This document shows positions 44,397-52,196 of a DNA stretch of 64,000 bases, piece by piece. The notes beneath the pieces were generated by a model, which had not been told where the DNA came from, made no database searches, and worked only from the letters and a program-made list of their open reading frames with translations. This DNA comes from Flavobacteriaceae bacterium (lineage in GTDB: Bacteria; Bacteroidota; Bacteroidia; Flavobacteriales; Flavobacteriaceae). Numbering within the stretch: position 1 is the first letter of the stretch; each line of letters opens with the position of its first letter. A program made the position numbers and the translations under genes. The DNA lies in assembly GCA_009886625.1 (NCBI GenBank), contig QXZA01000026.1:55435-119434 (forward strand), given 5' to 3'.

Positions 44397-45467
44397 TTAA
44401 TAGAATTTATCAAGAGAGTAAGAATTCTCTTTTGAATGGGCAATTACTAGCGCAACCATGGCATTATAACTTTGAATTCCAAGGGCTTGACCATTTGCTT
44501 TTAAATAAGAGTCGTAGCCTTTTTTTAAATAAGGCTCAAGTGGGTTTTTATACTTTTGCCAAAAAGCAGAAAGTGCCCTAAAGTTTTTTATTATTCCAGG
44601 GTTTAATCGAGTGATTAATTCTTTTGCTTTTTCTGGATTGGCTTTATATAACTCCAAGTAGCAATATTGAAATGCAAAACTATAGCCTGAATATTGAATA
44701 AAGGGATCACTGTGATTTGTGGTGGTAGAAAAGGCGATGAAATTGGCTTCATTTTCTGCACCAATTCCAAGTTGATGTGCCATTTCATGTGCAAGGGTGG
44801 TGATGTAGTTCAGTTTAGGGATGTTTTTATTTACCTGTGATTCCAGGGTAAATGGATTTAAATAACCAGCATAACCCATATAGCTGAGTAGCGTACTCCA
44901 GAGTGAATTTTTCACAAAGGGTTGTACAGGATACATTTCGTTATCATAGGAAAAATTCTTCTCCATCATTTTTAATAAAACCTCTTTAGTGTATGGAATT
45001 TTTACTGCAACACTATCTGAGCTAGTAAGTCTTTGGTGGAGTTCATTGGTGGTCTCTATTAATTTTTCAAGGGTGATGGTTAATTCATCTTCATTGTATC
45101 TTAAATCATATTGTAATGATTCATGTAATGGAGTCCGATAATAGTTGAAACCCCAGCTAATTTGAAATATAAGTGATATCAATGAACTAATTGCTAATCC
45201 TTTTAAGAGAAAGGGTATACTCCTTTTTCTTGGTTGTTTGATTAATTTAATACAACTACCAATAAAAAGAACAAGAATAACAGCATAGAATAAATCACCA
45301 AACGAAAAAGGTAATTTTTCAAAGAAAAAGCGATGTACCTTAAATAAATAGGGATAAAAATTTTGGCTAAAAAAAGAGTCAATCCATTTTGGGTTTTTCC
45401 TAATCCAAAACAAAGCCAACCACTGGAGAGGAAGGAGTACAATTAGAAAGCAGTATACTTTTTTCAT
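44397..45467 (-). CDS. DUF3810 membrane protein, putative zinc metalloprotease
   Basis: A 356-residue protein with three N-terminal hydrophobic helices (about 5-22, 58-74, 86-103) and a large soluble C-terminal part. The motif HEMAH at 227-231 (TLAHEMAHQLGIGAENEAN) is a perfect HExxH zinc site, with E238 or E240 as possible third ligand, so a membrane-anchored metallopeptidase is likely. The DUF3810 family is otherwise uncharacterised as far as I know. A terminator between it and the PPIase gene upstream suggests its own promoter, although the gap is only 42 bases. Confidence 0.85.
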   Translation of the reverse strand: MKKVYCFLIVLLPLQWLALFWIRKNPKWIDSFFSQNFYPYLFKVHRFFFEKLPFSFGDLFYAVILVLFIGSCIKLIKQPRKRSIPFLLKGLAISSLISLIFQISWGFNYYRTPLHESLQYDLRYNEDELTITLEKLIETTNELHQRLTSSDSVAVKIPYTKEVLLKMMEKNFSYDNEMYPVQPFVKNSLWSTLLSYMGYAGYLNPFTLESQVNKNIPKLNYITTLAHEMAHQLGIGAENEANFIAFSTTTNHSDPFIQYSGYSFAFQYCYLELYKANPEKAKELITRLNPGIIKNFRALSAFWQKYKNPLEPYLKKGYDSYLKANGQALGIQSYNAMVALVIAHSKENSYSLDKFY

Positions 45468-45472
45468 AAAAT

Positions 45473-45503
45473 AAAAAAGGCCAACAATTGTTGACCTTTT
45501 CTT
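45473..45503 (-). terminator. Terminator after the dual-domain PPIase gene
   Basis: On the minus strand AAGGTCAAC and GTTGGCCTT form a 9-base stem (one G-U pair) with loop AATT, followed by TTTT and ATTTT. The A-run on the other flank makes it roughly bidirectional. It ends the nrnA-gldI-PPIase transcript. Confidence 0.85.
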
Positions 45504-45509
45504 TTATTA

Positions 45510-46586
45510 TTACTTAATAACGTTGATAATTTCAACTTCAAATATCAGATCAGTTTGGGGAGGAATTCCTTGCCCTCCTGTTACTCCATATGCGATTGTA
45601 TAGGGTAGAAATAAAGTAGCTTTGTCACCTTGTTTCAATAGGCGTAAGCCTTCTTTAAACCCTTGGATCATTCTTGCATCTTCTCCTACTGAAGCTTCTA
45701 TAGGAAGATATTTTCCAGCATTTTGACGTTGTATATTTAAAGTGTTATTTACAGCGGCAACTTCTTCCATACTTGTTTCCAAAAGGGTACCATCCACAAA
45801 GTACACGGCATAATGAACATTTGTTTTATTTGTAGTGGTTACAGCAGCCCCATTTCCTTTTGAAGTTACAAGGTATTGTAAGCCAGATTTAGTGGTTGTA
45901 GCATCCTCTTTTTGTTTATCAAATCTTGCAACGTTTTTTTCTTTGATTACAGCTTGTTTTGCTTCTTTCTCTTTTGCAATTTCATCTTTCTTTGAAAAAT
46001 AAGTGCTAAAAATTTCTGGAGCATCAAACTTCCTTGCATCTCCTCCTTTTCGAATGATAACAATTTCTTCAATCAAATCATTTTGAGCAATACTGTCAAC
46101 AATTTCTAAACCAAGTACGACTTCACCAAAAACTGAATGTTTTCCGTCTAGCCATGGAGTCTCTTTATGGGTAATAAAAAATTGACTTCCATTGGTTGCA
46201 GGACCAGAATTCGCCATGGAAAGAATACCAGCACCCTTATGTGTTAAGTCTGAAAATTCATCATCAAAACGATAGCCAGGTCCCCCAGATCCGGTACCTG
46301 TAGGATCTCCACCTTGAATCATAAAATTTGCAATTACGCGGTGAAATTTTAGTCCATTGTAGAATTTTTTAGATTTGAATTCTTCTGAAACCATCGGATT
46401 ATTTCCTTCACTCAATGAAACAAAGTTAGCCACAGTTATAGGGGCTTTTTCATGAGCTAATTTGATGACTATTGAACCTTTACTTGTTTTGATGTCGGCA
46501 TAAAGGCCTGATTCAAGATCTGGATATTGTGTTTTACAACCTATATTTATAAGTATAATTAAAAGTGGAGCAATTAGTTTTTTCAT
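45510..46586 (-). CDS. Peptidyl-prolyl isomerase lipoprotein, cyclophilin plus FKBP domains
   Basis: A 358-residue lipoprotein (lipobox INIGC, Cys 17) with two different prolyl-isomerase folds. The cyclophilin domain (about 28-190) shows ADIKTSKGSIVIKL, FYNGLKFHRVIANFMIQGGDPTGTGSGGPGYRFDDE, ANSGPATNGSQFFIT and KHSVFGEVV, with catalytic Arg in FHRV. The FKBP domain (about 240-358) shows GLQYLVTSKGNGA, MIQGFKEGLRLLKQGDKATLFLPYTIAYG and PPQTDLIFEVEII. A charged linker joins them. Cyclophilin-FKBP fusions are seen in Bacteroidetes and some protists. Its position 13 bases after gldI suggests folding of exported gliding or secretion proteins. Confidence 0.93.
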   Translation of the reverse strand: MKKLIAPLLIILINIGCKTQYPDLESGLYADIKTSKGSIVIKLAHEKAPITVANFVSLSEGNNPMVSEEFKSKKFYNGLKFHRVIANFMIQGGDPTGTGSGGPGYRFDDEFSDLTHKGAGILSMANSGPATNGSQFFITHKETPWLDGKHSVFGEVVLGLEIVDSIAQNDLIEEIVIIRKGGDARKFDAPEIFSTYFSKKDEIAKEKEAKQAVIKEKNVARFDKQKEDATTTKSGLQYLVTSKGNGAAVTTTNKTNVHYAVYFVDGTLLETSMEEVAAVNNTLNIQRQNAGKYLPIEASVGEDARMIQGFKEGLRLLKQGDKATLFLPYTIAYGVTGGQGIPPQTDLIFEVEIINVIK

Positions 46587-46599
46587 TATCTGATGTTTA

Positions 46600-47127
46600 T
46601 TAATTAATAGGTAAACGCTCTATTGTGAATCTCAGGGGTTGGTTTATTCCTATTTTCTGCCCATCTCCCTGATAACTGTAACAAAGGTAGGAAGGAAAAA
46701 GAAATACCACAACATCATCGGGTTTTAGTAAACGAAGACCTTCTCTGAGCGCAGGAAGTAAATCTTCTTGATCAATAGCATATGTTACTGGACCAAGTTC
46801 TTCAAAACTGTAAATGATATTTTGTTCAAGGTCTTCTATTTGGTATTGAAAACGGACGAGTTCTCTTTTTTTAGGAAAAGCATTCTTTTGTGAATTCTGC
46901 TTTTTATAAGCAAACAAAAAACCCGACTCTGAAATCTCAAAGTTTAGAAGACTATCTCTTGAAGCTACTGATTTTAGTAGTTCTTCTTCTTTTTTTAATA
47001 AATTTTTATTGCGTTGGGCAGAGGTACTCATAAAAGCATCTCCTTTTAAGTTTAGAGGTCTTCTTGGACGTGTCTCCTTACAAGAAACAAACAGAAAGAG
47101 CACTAATAGGAAAGTTGCTTTTCTCAC
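46600..47127 (-). CDS. gldI: Gliding motility-associated FKBP-type PPIase lipoprotein GldI
   Basis: A 175-residue lipoprotein (LFLFVSCKE, Cys 16). The C-terminal 100 residues are an FKBP-like domain, with ITYSFEEL-type strand IIYSFEELGPVTYAIDQEDLLPALREGLRLLKPDDVVVFLFPSY and INQPLRFTIERL. The N-terminal spacer and gene setting match GldI of Flavobacterium, a periplasmic folding factor needed for gliding and linked to type 9 secretion. The start is GTG overlapping the stop of the nrnA-like gene (GTGA). Other gld genes are not in the window. Whether this strain actually glides cannot be said. Confidence 0.88.
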   Translation of the reverse strand: MRKATFLLVLFLFVSCKETRPRRPLNLKGDAFMSTSAQRNKNLLKKEEELLKSVASRDSLLNFEISESGFLFAYKKQNSQKNAFPKKRELVRFQYQIEDLEQNIIYSFEELGPVTYAIDQEDLLPALREGLRLLKPDDVVVFLFPSYLCYSYQGDGQKIGINQPLRFTIERLPIN

Positions 47128-48137
47128 ATTTTAAAATTTTCGGCGACTTCTTGTGTGGCTTTTTCAAAACGAGCCACTGTTTCTTTCATTGAAACTGCAG
47201 ACATTCCGCCTGCAGCATTATGATGTCCTCCACCGTTGAAATAAGCTCGTGCAAAATCATTTACTGAAAATTCACCTTGAGATCTAAACGACATTTTAAT
47301 AATTCCTTCACTTTCATTTTCAATCATGATACATGAAAAAACAATCCCTTCGAGGCTTAATCCATAATTGACAAAACCTTCGGTGTCTCCTTTTATAAAA
47401 TCACAGCTATTAAGTTCCTCCTGCGTAATGGTCATGAAGACAATTGGAAGATTAGCAATTTTTTTAAGATTTGATAAGGTCACCCCAAGCAATTTGAGTC
47501 TGCTAAATGAGGAGTTGTCATAAATATTTTGGTGGATCTCTGTACTTGAGGCTCCAGCTTCTATTAAACGGGCGATTACACGATGAGTGGTTGGGGTGGT
47601 AGCTGGATATCGGAATGAGCCGGTGTCAGTCATTATTCCAGTATACAAACATTTTGCAATATCGCTTGTAAATGCTTCTGAGTTCAATGCATTAAGAAGG
47701 TTGTAAACCATCTCGCAAGTAGAACTCATATTCACGTCAGAATACGTCAATGAGGCGTATTCATGTGGACTCTCATGATGATCAATCATGATTTTATCAG
47801 CCGTAGATTTTTCTATCAAAGGTTCTAAGTCTCCAATTCTAGATAGATTATTAAAGTCTAGGGTGAAGATTAAAGTAGCAGAATCAATTTTATGACGTAC
47901 GTCTTTTGGACTCCGATTGTATTTTAAAATCTGATCTTGACCAGGGAGCCAATTTAAGAAACCTGGATAATCATTTGGCGAAATAACAATTGCTTCATGC
48001 TTGTTTTGAATTAGATAATGAAATAAAGCTAAGGTGCTTCCCAGAGCATCTCCATCAGGATTTTTGTGGGGCAGTATGACTGCTTTCTGAGGGGTTTCAA
48101 GCTTTTTTTTAAGTCCGGTTATAAAATGCGTATCCAT
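47124..48137 (-). CDS. DHH family phosphoesterase, NrnA-like (oligoribonuclease/pAp phosphatase)
   Basis: A 337-residue DHH-DHHA1 protein. Motif I PHKNPDGDALGS, motif II TLDFNNLSRIG, motif III MIDHHESPHEY (DHH) and motif IV SDVNMSSTCEMVYNLL with TDTGSF are intact; the DHHA1 domain ends with the GGGHHNAAGG substrate loop. NrnA degrades short RNA and 3'-phosphoadenosine 5'-phosphate. The reading frame is open to a GTG at 48182, but I chose the ATG at 48137, which puts 23 residues before the PHKNPDGD motif as in homologs; ATGs at 48161/48164 are alternatives. It heads the gldI operon. Confidence 0.9.
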   Translation of the reverse strand: MDTHFITGLKKKLETPQKAVILPHKNPDGDALGSTLALFHYLIQNKHEAIVISPNDYPGFLNWLPGQDQILKYNRSPKDVRHKIDSATLIFTLDFNNLSRIGDLEPLIEKSTADKIMIDHHESPHEYASLTYSDVNMSSTCEMVYNLLNALNSEAFTSDIAKCLYTGIMTDTGSFRYPATTPTTHRVIARLIEAGASSTEIHQNIYDNSSFSRLKLLGVTLSNLKKIANLPIVFMTITQEELNSCDFIKGDTEGFVNYGLSLEGIVFSCIMIENESEGIIKMSFRSQGEFSVNDFARAYFNGGGHHNAAGGMSAVSMKETVARFEKATQEVAENFKM

Positions 48138-48229
48138 ACCTTGCGAAGATACTGTTTTCATCATATTTGTGTACCATTCCACCTTGTTTTTTCAATTTAT
48201 CTAAATCTTTAATATGACGATTAAAGTGG

Positions 48230-48259
48230 GTATTTAAATACATTTAGTAGCTTTGCTAC
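48230..48259 (+). promoter_or_regulatory. ndk promoter region with two dyads
   Basis: TAGCTTTG at 48248-48255 fully matches the -7 element and ends 15 bases before the ndk ATG. It is itself inside a dyad, GTAGC-TTT-GCTAC (48247-48259). A perfect 12-base palindrome, GTATTTAAATAC, lies at 48230-48241, where a regulator would block or help polymerase. Confidence 0.55.
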
Positions 48260-48270
48260 AAATATAAAAA

Positions 48271-48687
48271 ATGGCAAATACAACTTTAATGATGATCAAA
48301 CCTGATGGGGTTGAAAACGGTTATATCGGTAATATTCTAGAAAAAGTGACTTCTTCTGGCTTCAGAATTAAAGCTTTAAAATTGACACAATTGACACTTG
48401 CTGATGCAGAGTATTTTTATGCAGTACATAAAGAGCGACCCTTTTTTGGAGAACTTGTAGCCTTTATGACACGAGGACCTATTGTTGCTGCTATACTAGA
48501 AAAAGACAATGCAGTTGTTGATTTTAGAACTCTCATAGGAGCTACAAATCCTGCAGAAGCTGCTGAGGGTACTATTCGCAAGCTGTATGCAACCTCAATG
48601 GGAGAAAATGCGGTGCATGGATCTGATAGTGACGAGAATGCCGCAATAGAAGCAGCTTTTCATTTTGCTACTCGCGAGCAATTCTAA
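48271..48687 (+). CDS. ndk: Nucleoside diphosphate kinase
   Basis: Exchanges the terminal phosphate between nucleoside di- and triphosphates. The 138 residues show [17 protein letters not shown] at the start, the [18 protein letters not shown] region and the active-site block NAVHGSDS, where H116 is the phosphohistidine. All conserved positions look intact. A single-gene unit, facing nrnA and converging on the DUF721 gene with a four-base overlap. Confidence 0.98.
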   Translation: MANTTLMMIKPDGVENGYIGNILEKVTSSGFRIKALKLTQLTLADAEYFYAVHKERPFFGELVAFMTRGPIVAAILEKDNAVVDFRTLIGATNPAEAAEGTIRKLYATSMGENAVHGSDSDENAAIEAAFHFATREQF

Positions 48688-48986
48688 CGCAATACAATTT
48701 TTTGGATTACCGTAGCGCCAATATGTTCGTTCAATCTGTTTGTAAGGGACTCAAGACGATAACTTAATTCCATTTTAAGCGGAGCGGAATGAAGGGTAAC
48801 ATAAAGTATGTTGTGAGAAAACTTAACTTCATCAGTGTATTGTATGATGTTTTGACCTACAATTTCACCCCATGCGTTGCAAATCCTAATATTTTGAACT
48901 CCTTTTTTTAGAGATTTTTGCCCCACTATGTCTTGCAGTACATTTTTGATGGGCTTAGGATCAAAGTCTTTTTTTGAATCTCTCAT
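48684..48986 (-). CDS. DUF721 (DciA-like) protein
   Basis: A 100-residue basic protein of the DUF721 family, which includes DciA, the ancestral loader of the replicative helicase DnaB in bacteria lacking DnaC/DnaI. Conserved features are [38 protein letters not shown], a KH-like fold. It overlaps the lipocalin-like gene upstream by four bases, and that gene in turn overlaps recF. The helicase-loading role is inferred from the family. Confidence 0.85.
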   Translation of the reverse strand: MRDSKKDFDPKPIKNVLQDIVGQKSLKKGVQNIRICNAWGEIVGQNIIQYTDEVKFSHNILYVTLHSAPLKMELSYRLESLTNRLNEHIGATVIQKIVLR

Positions 48987-49420
48987 GGATTTATGTTGAT
49001 TAGCGAAGGGCGTTTGTAATGAAAGCTTCTTTTTTTATGTTCTAAGATAAGCTTTTGACTGTCTAATGCTATTATTTTTTTCCCCCATTCATCCCATGGT
49101 GTTTTAAATCTTAAGAAAATACCCGACTTGTTTTGTTCAATTTCAACCAGGGTTGCATCATCTGACGTTTGAAATGATCCCAAAATTGATGGGGCTACTT
49201 TTTTGTAAAAACCAGATTGATCTTTTAAAGCATAAAAATCATAGAGTGGAGCAGCAGAATTGGGCTTAAAAGTTTCTCCTTGCTGTGAAATAAAATCAAT
49301 TTCCCAATAACCGTTAAGGTGTTCTATATGAATAGCAGCACTTTTTTGACATCCTTCTGAACACAAGGATAAAAGCACGGTTACAACTACTACAAATATT
49401 TTAGAGTTTGAATAATTCAT
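48983..49420 (-). CDS. Lipocalin-like lipoprotein
   Basis: A 145-residue small exported protein. The ATG at 49420 gives MNYSNSKIFVVVVTVLLSLCSEGCQKS, a lipoprotein signal with Cys 24 (or Cys 20) modified. The longer frame to 49498 would run far into recF. The body is beta-rich and starts LNGYWEIDFISQQGE, the layout of Bacteroidetes lipocalin-like proteins (L-x-G-x-W). No ligand can be predicted. It sits between recF (20-base overlap) and the DUF721 gene. Confidence 0.78.
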   Translation of the reverse strand: MNYSNSKIFVVVVTVLLSLCSEGCQKSAAIHIEHLNGYWEIDFISQQGETFKPNSAAPLYDFYALKDQSGFYKKVAPSILGSFQTSDDATLVEIEQNKSGIFLRFKTPWDEWGKKIIALDSQKLILEHKKRSFHYKRPSLININP

Positions 49421-50480
49421 AACTTGATTGTGTGTTTGATAATGCTTGTAACGTTCTATCCTCGTGTGTATCGGTAATGAAAATTTGGCCAAAATCATTT
49501 TGATCGACTAGAACAATAATTTGAGAAACACGTTGTTGATCTAGTTTGTCAAATGCATCATCCAACAAAAGTATGGGAGCAACACCAGTTTCGGCTTTTA
49601 AAAAATCAAATTGCGCTAATTTCATAGCAACTAGAAAAGTTTTCTGTTGTCCTTGACTTCCAAATTTTTTGATGGGTTGTCCTTCTTTTAACAAGTGAAT
49701 ATCGTCTTTATGTATACCAGAAGTGGTGTGCTGAATCATCCGATCTTTTGATAAATTTTCTTCAAGTAATATCTTATGTGATACATTGTGAAGCTGGCTG
49801 TCATAAGACAAATTTACTTGCTCTTGCTGATCGCAAATTGTATTGTAGCGTTCTATAAAGATTGGCGTAAACTGTTCCATGAATGCCTTTCGTTTCTCAT
49901 ATACAGGTTGACTTCTACTGGTTAGTTGCTCGTTATATATTTCTAAGGTATCTGCATCGAAAGTATGGTTGAGTGCAAAGTACTTTAGTAAGGCATTCCG
50001 CTGGGAAAGTATTTTATTGTATTCAATTAAATCTCTAAGAAATTCTGCATCAGTTTGTCCAATTACTGCATCAATGAATTTTCGTCGTGTACTACTCCCT
50101 TCCGAAATTAAATCACTGTCGGCAGGAGAAATTATAACCGTTGGGATCAATCCAATGTGATCTGCAAGTCGGTCATAGACTTTTCCATTGCGTTTTAGTG
50201 TCTTCTTTTGACCTTTTTTTACACTACAGATTATTTTTTCTTCTCTTTCATCTGTCTCATAACGACCTTCTAAAGCAAAAAAGTCGGTGCCTAGCTTTAT
50301 ATTTTGGATAGAAATGGGATTAAAATAGCTTTTTCCAAAAGCCAAATGATAAATGGCATCCAGTATATTGGTCTTTCCAACACCATTGTTTCCAATAAAG
50401 CAATTGATTTTAGGATTGAAATCAAATGTTTTAGCACTAATGTTCTTATAATTCGTAAGTGTAATTTGTTTTAAATGCAT
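49401..50480 (-). CDS. recF: DNA replication and repair protein RecF
   Basis: An SMC-like ATPase that helps load RecA at gapped DNA. The ATG at 50480 gives MHLKQITLTNYKNI, the normal start, 359 residues; the in-frame TTG further out lies inside the promoter element. Walker A GNNGVGKT is at 30-37; the signature QGQQKTFLVAMKLAQ and Walker B PILLLDDAFDKLDQQR are at the C-terminal end. It is not next to dnaA-dnaN here. A full-match -7 element (TATTTTTG) lies almost touching the start. Confidence 0.96.
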   Translation of the reverse strand: MHLKQITLTNYKNISAKTFDFNPKINCFIGNNGVGKTNILDAIYHLAFGKSYFNPISIQNIKLGTDFFALEGRYETDEREEKIICSVKKGQKKTLKRNGKVYDRLADHIGLIPTVIISPADSDLISEGSSTRRKFIDAVIGQTDAEFLRDLIEYNKILSQRNALLKYFALNHTFDADTLEIYNEQLTSRSQPVYEKRKAFMEQFTPIFIERYNTICDQQEQVNLSYDSQLHNVSHKILLEENLSKDRMIQHTTSGIHKDDIHLLKEGQPIKKFGSQGQQKTFLVAMKLAQFDFLKAETGVAPILLLDDAFDKLDQQRVSQIIVLVDQNDFGQIFITDTHEDRTLQALSNTQSSYELFKL

Positions 50481-50486
50481 AGAATA

Positions 50487-50494
50487 CAAAAATA
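50487..50494 (-). promoter_or_regulatory. Probable -7 element of recF
   Basis: On the minus strand TATTTTTG fully matches TAnnTTTG and ends six bases before the ATG. The transcript would begin at or within about two bases of the start codon, so it may be leaderless. Confidence 0.5.
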
Positions 50495-50520
50495 ATAAGT
50501 TAGAAGCTAGCGAAGTGCTT

Positions 50521-50549
50521 TTTGAATTAGAATAAAAAGACTAATTTTG
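50521..50549 (+). promoter_or_regulatory. Promoter of the 50569-56589 operon
   Basis: TTTG at 50521-50524, 17 bases, then TAATTTTG at 50542-50549, a full match to the Bacteroidetes promoter with acceptable spacing. The ATG follows 19 bases later. Confidence 0.65.
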
Positions 50550-50568
50550 TCCGCTTAATTATTTTACC

Positions 50569-51336
50569 ATGGCTACATATAAAAAACGCGGGGCAAAGAA
50601 ATCCGTTACTTCTTCAAAAGAAAATGAAATTGCAGTTGAAAGTACAACAGCTGAAGTTTTTGAAGCTTTAGACAGTTCGGCTTCCAAGACAGAAGAGTGG
50701 GTTGTAAAATACCAAAATATCATCTTAACCCTCATAGGGGTGGTGGCTGTAGGTGTTTTAGGCTACCTTGGATATACAAATTTTGTTACAGAGCCCAAAC
50801 AGCGTGAAGCGGTAAGTGAATTAAATCAAGCGCAATACTACTTCGAATTAGCCGTTAACAGTGTCGATTCAGATTCATTATATTCTAGAGCCCTTAAAGG
50901 AGGAGAAGGAAAGTATGGGTTTTTAGATATTATTGAAAACTACAAGGGAACACCAGCGGCTAAGTTGGCAACCTATAGCGCAGGAATGGCATACTTGAAT
51001 CTTAAGGATTATGAGAACGCGATTGTTTATTTGGATCAATTTTCAGCAGATGATGTATTGTTGAGTGCCCTATCTAAAGGAGCTATTGGAGATGCATTTC
51101 TTCAGTTAGGTCAAAAAGAGGATGCTTTTGATTATTACGTTACTGCTTCTAAGATCAATAACAATATGTTCAGTACGCCTAAATATCTATACAAGGCAGC
51201 AATGGTGGGGACAGAAATTGGAAAAACCAAGCAGTCTCTGGGCTTTTTAAAGCGAATCGAAAAAGAATTTCCTAAATCTGAGGAAGCGAAACTTGTTGCT
51301 GTGCAAATTGGAAGATTGGAAACTTTACTACAATAA
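50569..51336 (+). CDS. Membrane-anchored tetratricopeptide repeat protein (YfgM-like)
   Basis: A 255-residue protein with a basic N-terminus (KKRGAKK), one transmembrane helix at about 50-70 (IILTLIGVVAVGVLGYLGYTNF) and a C-terminal periplasm-facing TPR domain (ATYSAGMAYLNLKDYENAIVYLDQF, GDAFLQLGQKEDAFDYY). This is the layout of TPR_21/YfgM proteins, which associate with SecYEG and periplasmic chaperones. First in a seven-gene plus-strand run; ribH begins directly after its stop. Confidence 0.85.
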   Translation: MATYKKRGAKKSVTSSKENEIAVESTTAEVFEALDSSASKTEEWVVKYQNIILTLIGVVAVGVLGYLGYTNFVTEPKQREAVSELNQAQYYFELAVNSVDSDSLYSRALKGGEGKYGFLDIIENYKGTPAAKLATYSAGMAYLNLKDYENAIVYLDQFSADDVLLSALSKGAIGDAFLQLGQKEDAFDYYVTASKINNNMFSTPKYLYKAAMVGTEIGKTKQSLGFLKRIEKEFPKSEEAKLVAVQIGRLETLLQ

Positions 51337-51822
51337 ATGGCAACAGCATTAAGCAATCTTTCTGCTTATAATTCTGATGTAGTTCCTGATGGAACAACAT
51401 TTACTGTTCATCTTGTTGTTTCTCAATGGAATGATACCATTACTTCTTCGCTTCAAGAAGGTGCAGTAACGACCCTTTTAAAAAATAAAGTTCAGGAATC
51501 AAATATTAAAGTTTGGAATGTCCCTGGTAGCTTTGAATTAATTTACGGAGCAAAAAAAGCTCAATCCTATAATCCTGACGCTGTTATTGTTATTGGGAGT
51601 GTAATTCAAGGGCAAACAAAGCATTTTGATTTCGTCTGTGAAGCTGTTTCACAAGGAATAAAAGACTTAAATATTCATTCTGAAGTACCCGTTATATTTT
51701 GTGTGCTTACAGACAATACCCTTGAGCAAGCACAAGATCGCAGTGGAGGAAAACACGGTAATAAAGGTATTGAGGCAGCGGCGGCTGCCCTTCAAATGAT
51801 TGAACTTCGTCAAGTCCCTTAA
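51337..51822 (+). CDS. ribH: 6,7-dimethyl-8-ribityllumazine synthase
   Basis: The penultimate riboflavin step, joining 5-amino-6-ribitylaminouracil and 3,4-dihydroxy-2-butanone 4-phosphate. At 161 residues the sequence has VVSQWNDTITSSLQEGA, VWNVPGSFELIYGAKKA, VIGSVIQGQTKHFDFVCEAVSQGI and PVIFCVLTDNTLEQAQDRSGGKHGNKG, the full set of family blocks including the catalytic His in TKHFD. It starts immediately after the stop of the TPR gene (no gap). No other rib genes are near and no FMN riboswitch was seen. Confidence 0.97.
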   Translation: MATALSNLSAYNSDVVPDGTTFTVHLVVSQWNDTITSSLQEGAVTTLLKNKVQESNIKVWNVPGSFELIYGAKKAQSYNPDAVIVIGSVIQGQTKHFDFVCEAVSQGIKDLNIHSEVPVIFCVLTDNTLEQAQDRSGGKHGNKGIEAAAAALQMIELRQVP

Positions 51823-51872
51823 ATCACTCATAAGTTTCTTGGACTAGAGTTTCTAATTTTAAAGCTTTCTTG

Positions 51873-51880
51873 TACCTTTG
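51873..51880 (+). promoter_or_regulatory. Probable -7 element, leaderless start of the 51885 gene
   Basis: TACCTTTG fully matches TAnnTTTG and ends four bases before the ATG. Since such elements lie about five bases before transcription start, the mRNA would begin at the start codon. It could drive the small gene and mutL independently of ribH. Confidence 0.45.
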
Positions 51881-51884
51881 ATTT

Positions 51885-52196
51885 ATGTTGAAGTCAAACT
51901 TATTCAAGCTTTCCAGAAACAGGCGTTATAATTACACGCCTCGTTATTACAAAGGAAAAGAAGAAGGAAATCTATATGAATTTGATTCTAAGTTTTCCAA
52001 ATATAGAGATACTTACAATTCAAATGATTTTGGTCATCAATGGCAAGATGCACGATTACAAATGCGTACTCGGAAAAACCGTTCCATTTCATTACGTCTG
52101 TTGATCATCATTTTAGCGCTCGTTTTTGTGTGTCTTTACATTCTGGATTTTGATCTCTCCATTTTACATTACCCGTTTAATGACCAATCGAATTAA
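51885..52196 (+). CDS. Small membrane protein of unknown function, 103 aa
   Basis: A 103-residue protein: a basic, Tyr/Arg/Asn-rich cytoplasmic part (1-68; RNRRYNYTPRYYKG) and one C-terminal membrane helix (about 70-93, LRLLIIILALVFVCLYILDF). Similar small proteins occur at this place, between ribH and mutL, in flavobacteria, sometimes mislabelled as a riboflavin synthase beta subunit; nothing in it supports an enzyme. It overlaps mutL by 17 bases, so translation of the two may be coupled. Function unknown. Confidence 0.75.
   Translation: MLKSNLFKLSRNRRYNYTPRYYKGKEEGNLYEFDSKFSKYRDTYNSNDFGHQWQDARLQMRTRKNRSISLRLLIIILALVFVCLYILDFDLSILHYPFNDQSN

Noticed and set aside
51885..52196. Riboflavin synthase beta subunit
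   Set aside because: The protein is a short basic segment plus one membrane helix; the real lumazine synthase is ribH just upstream.
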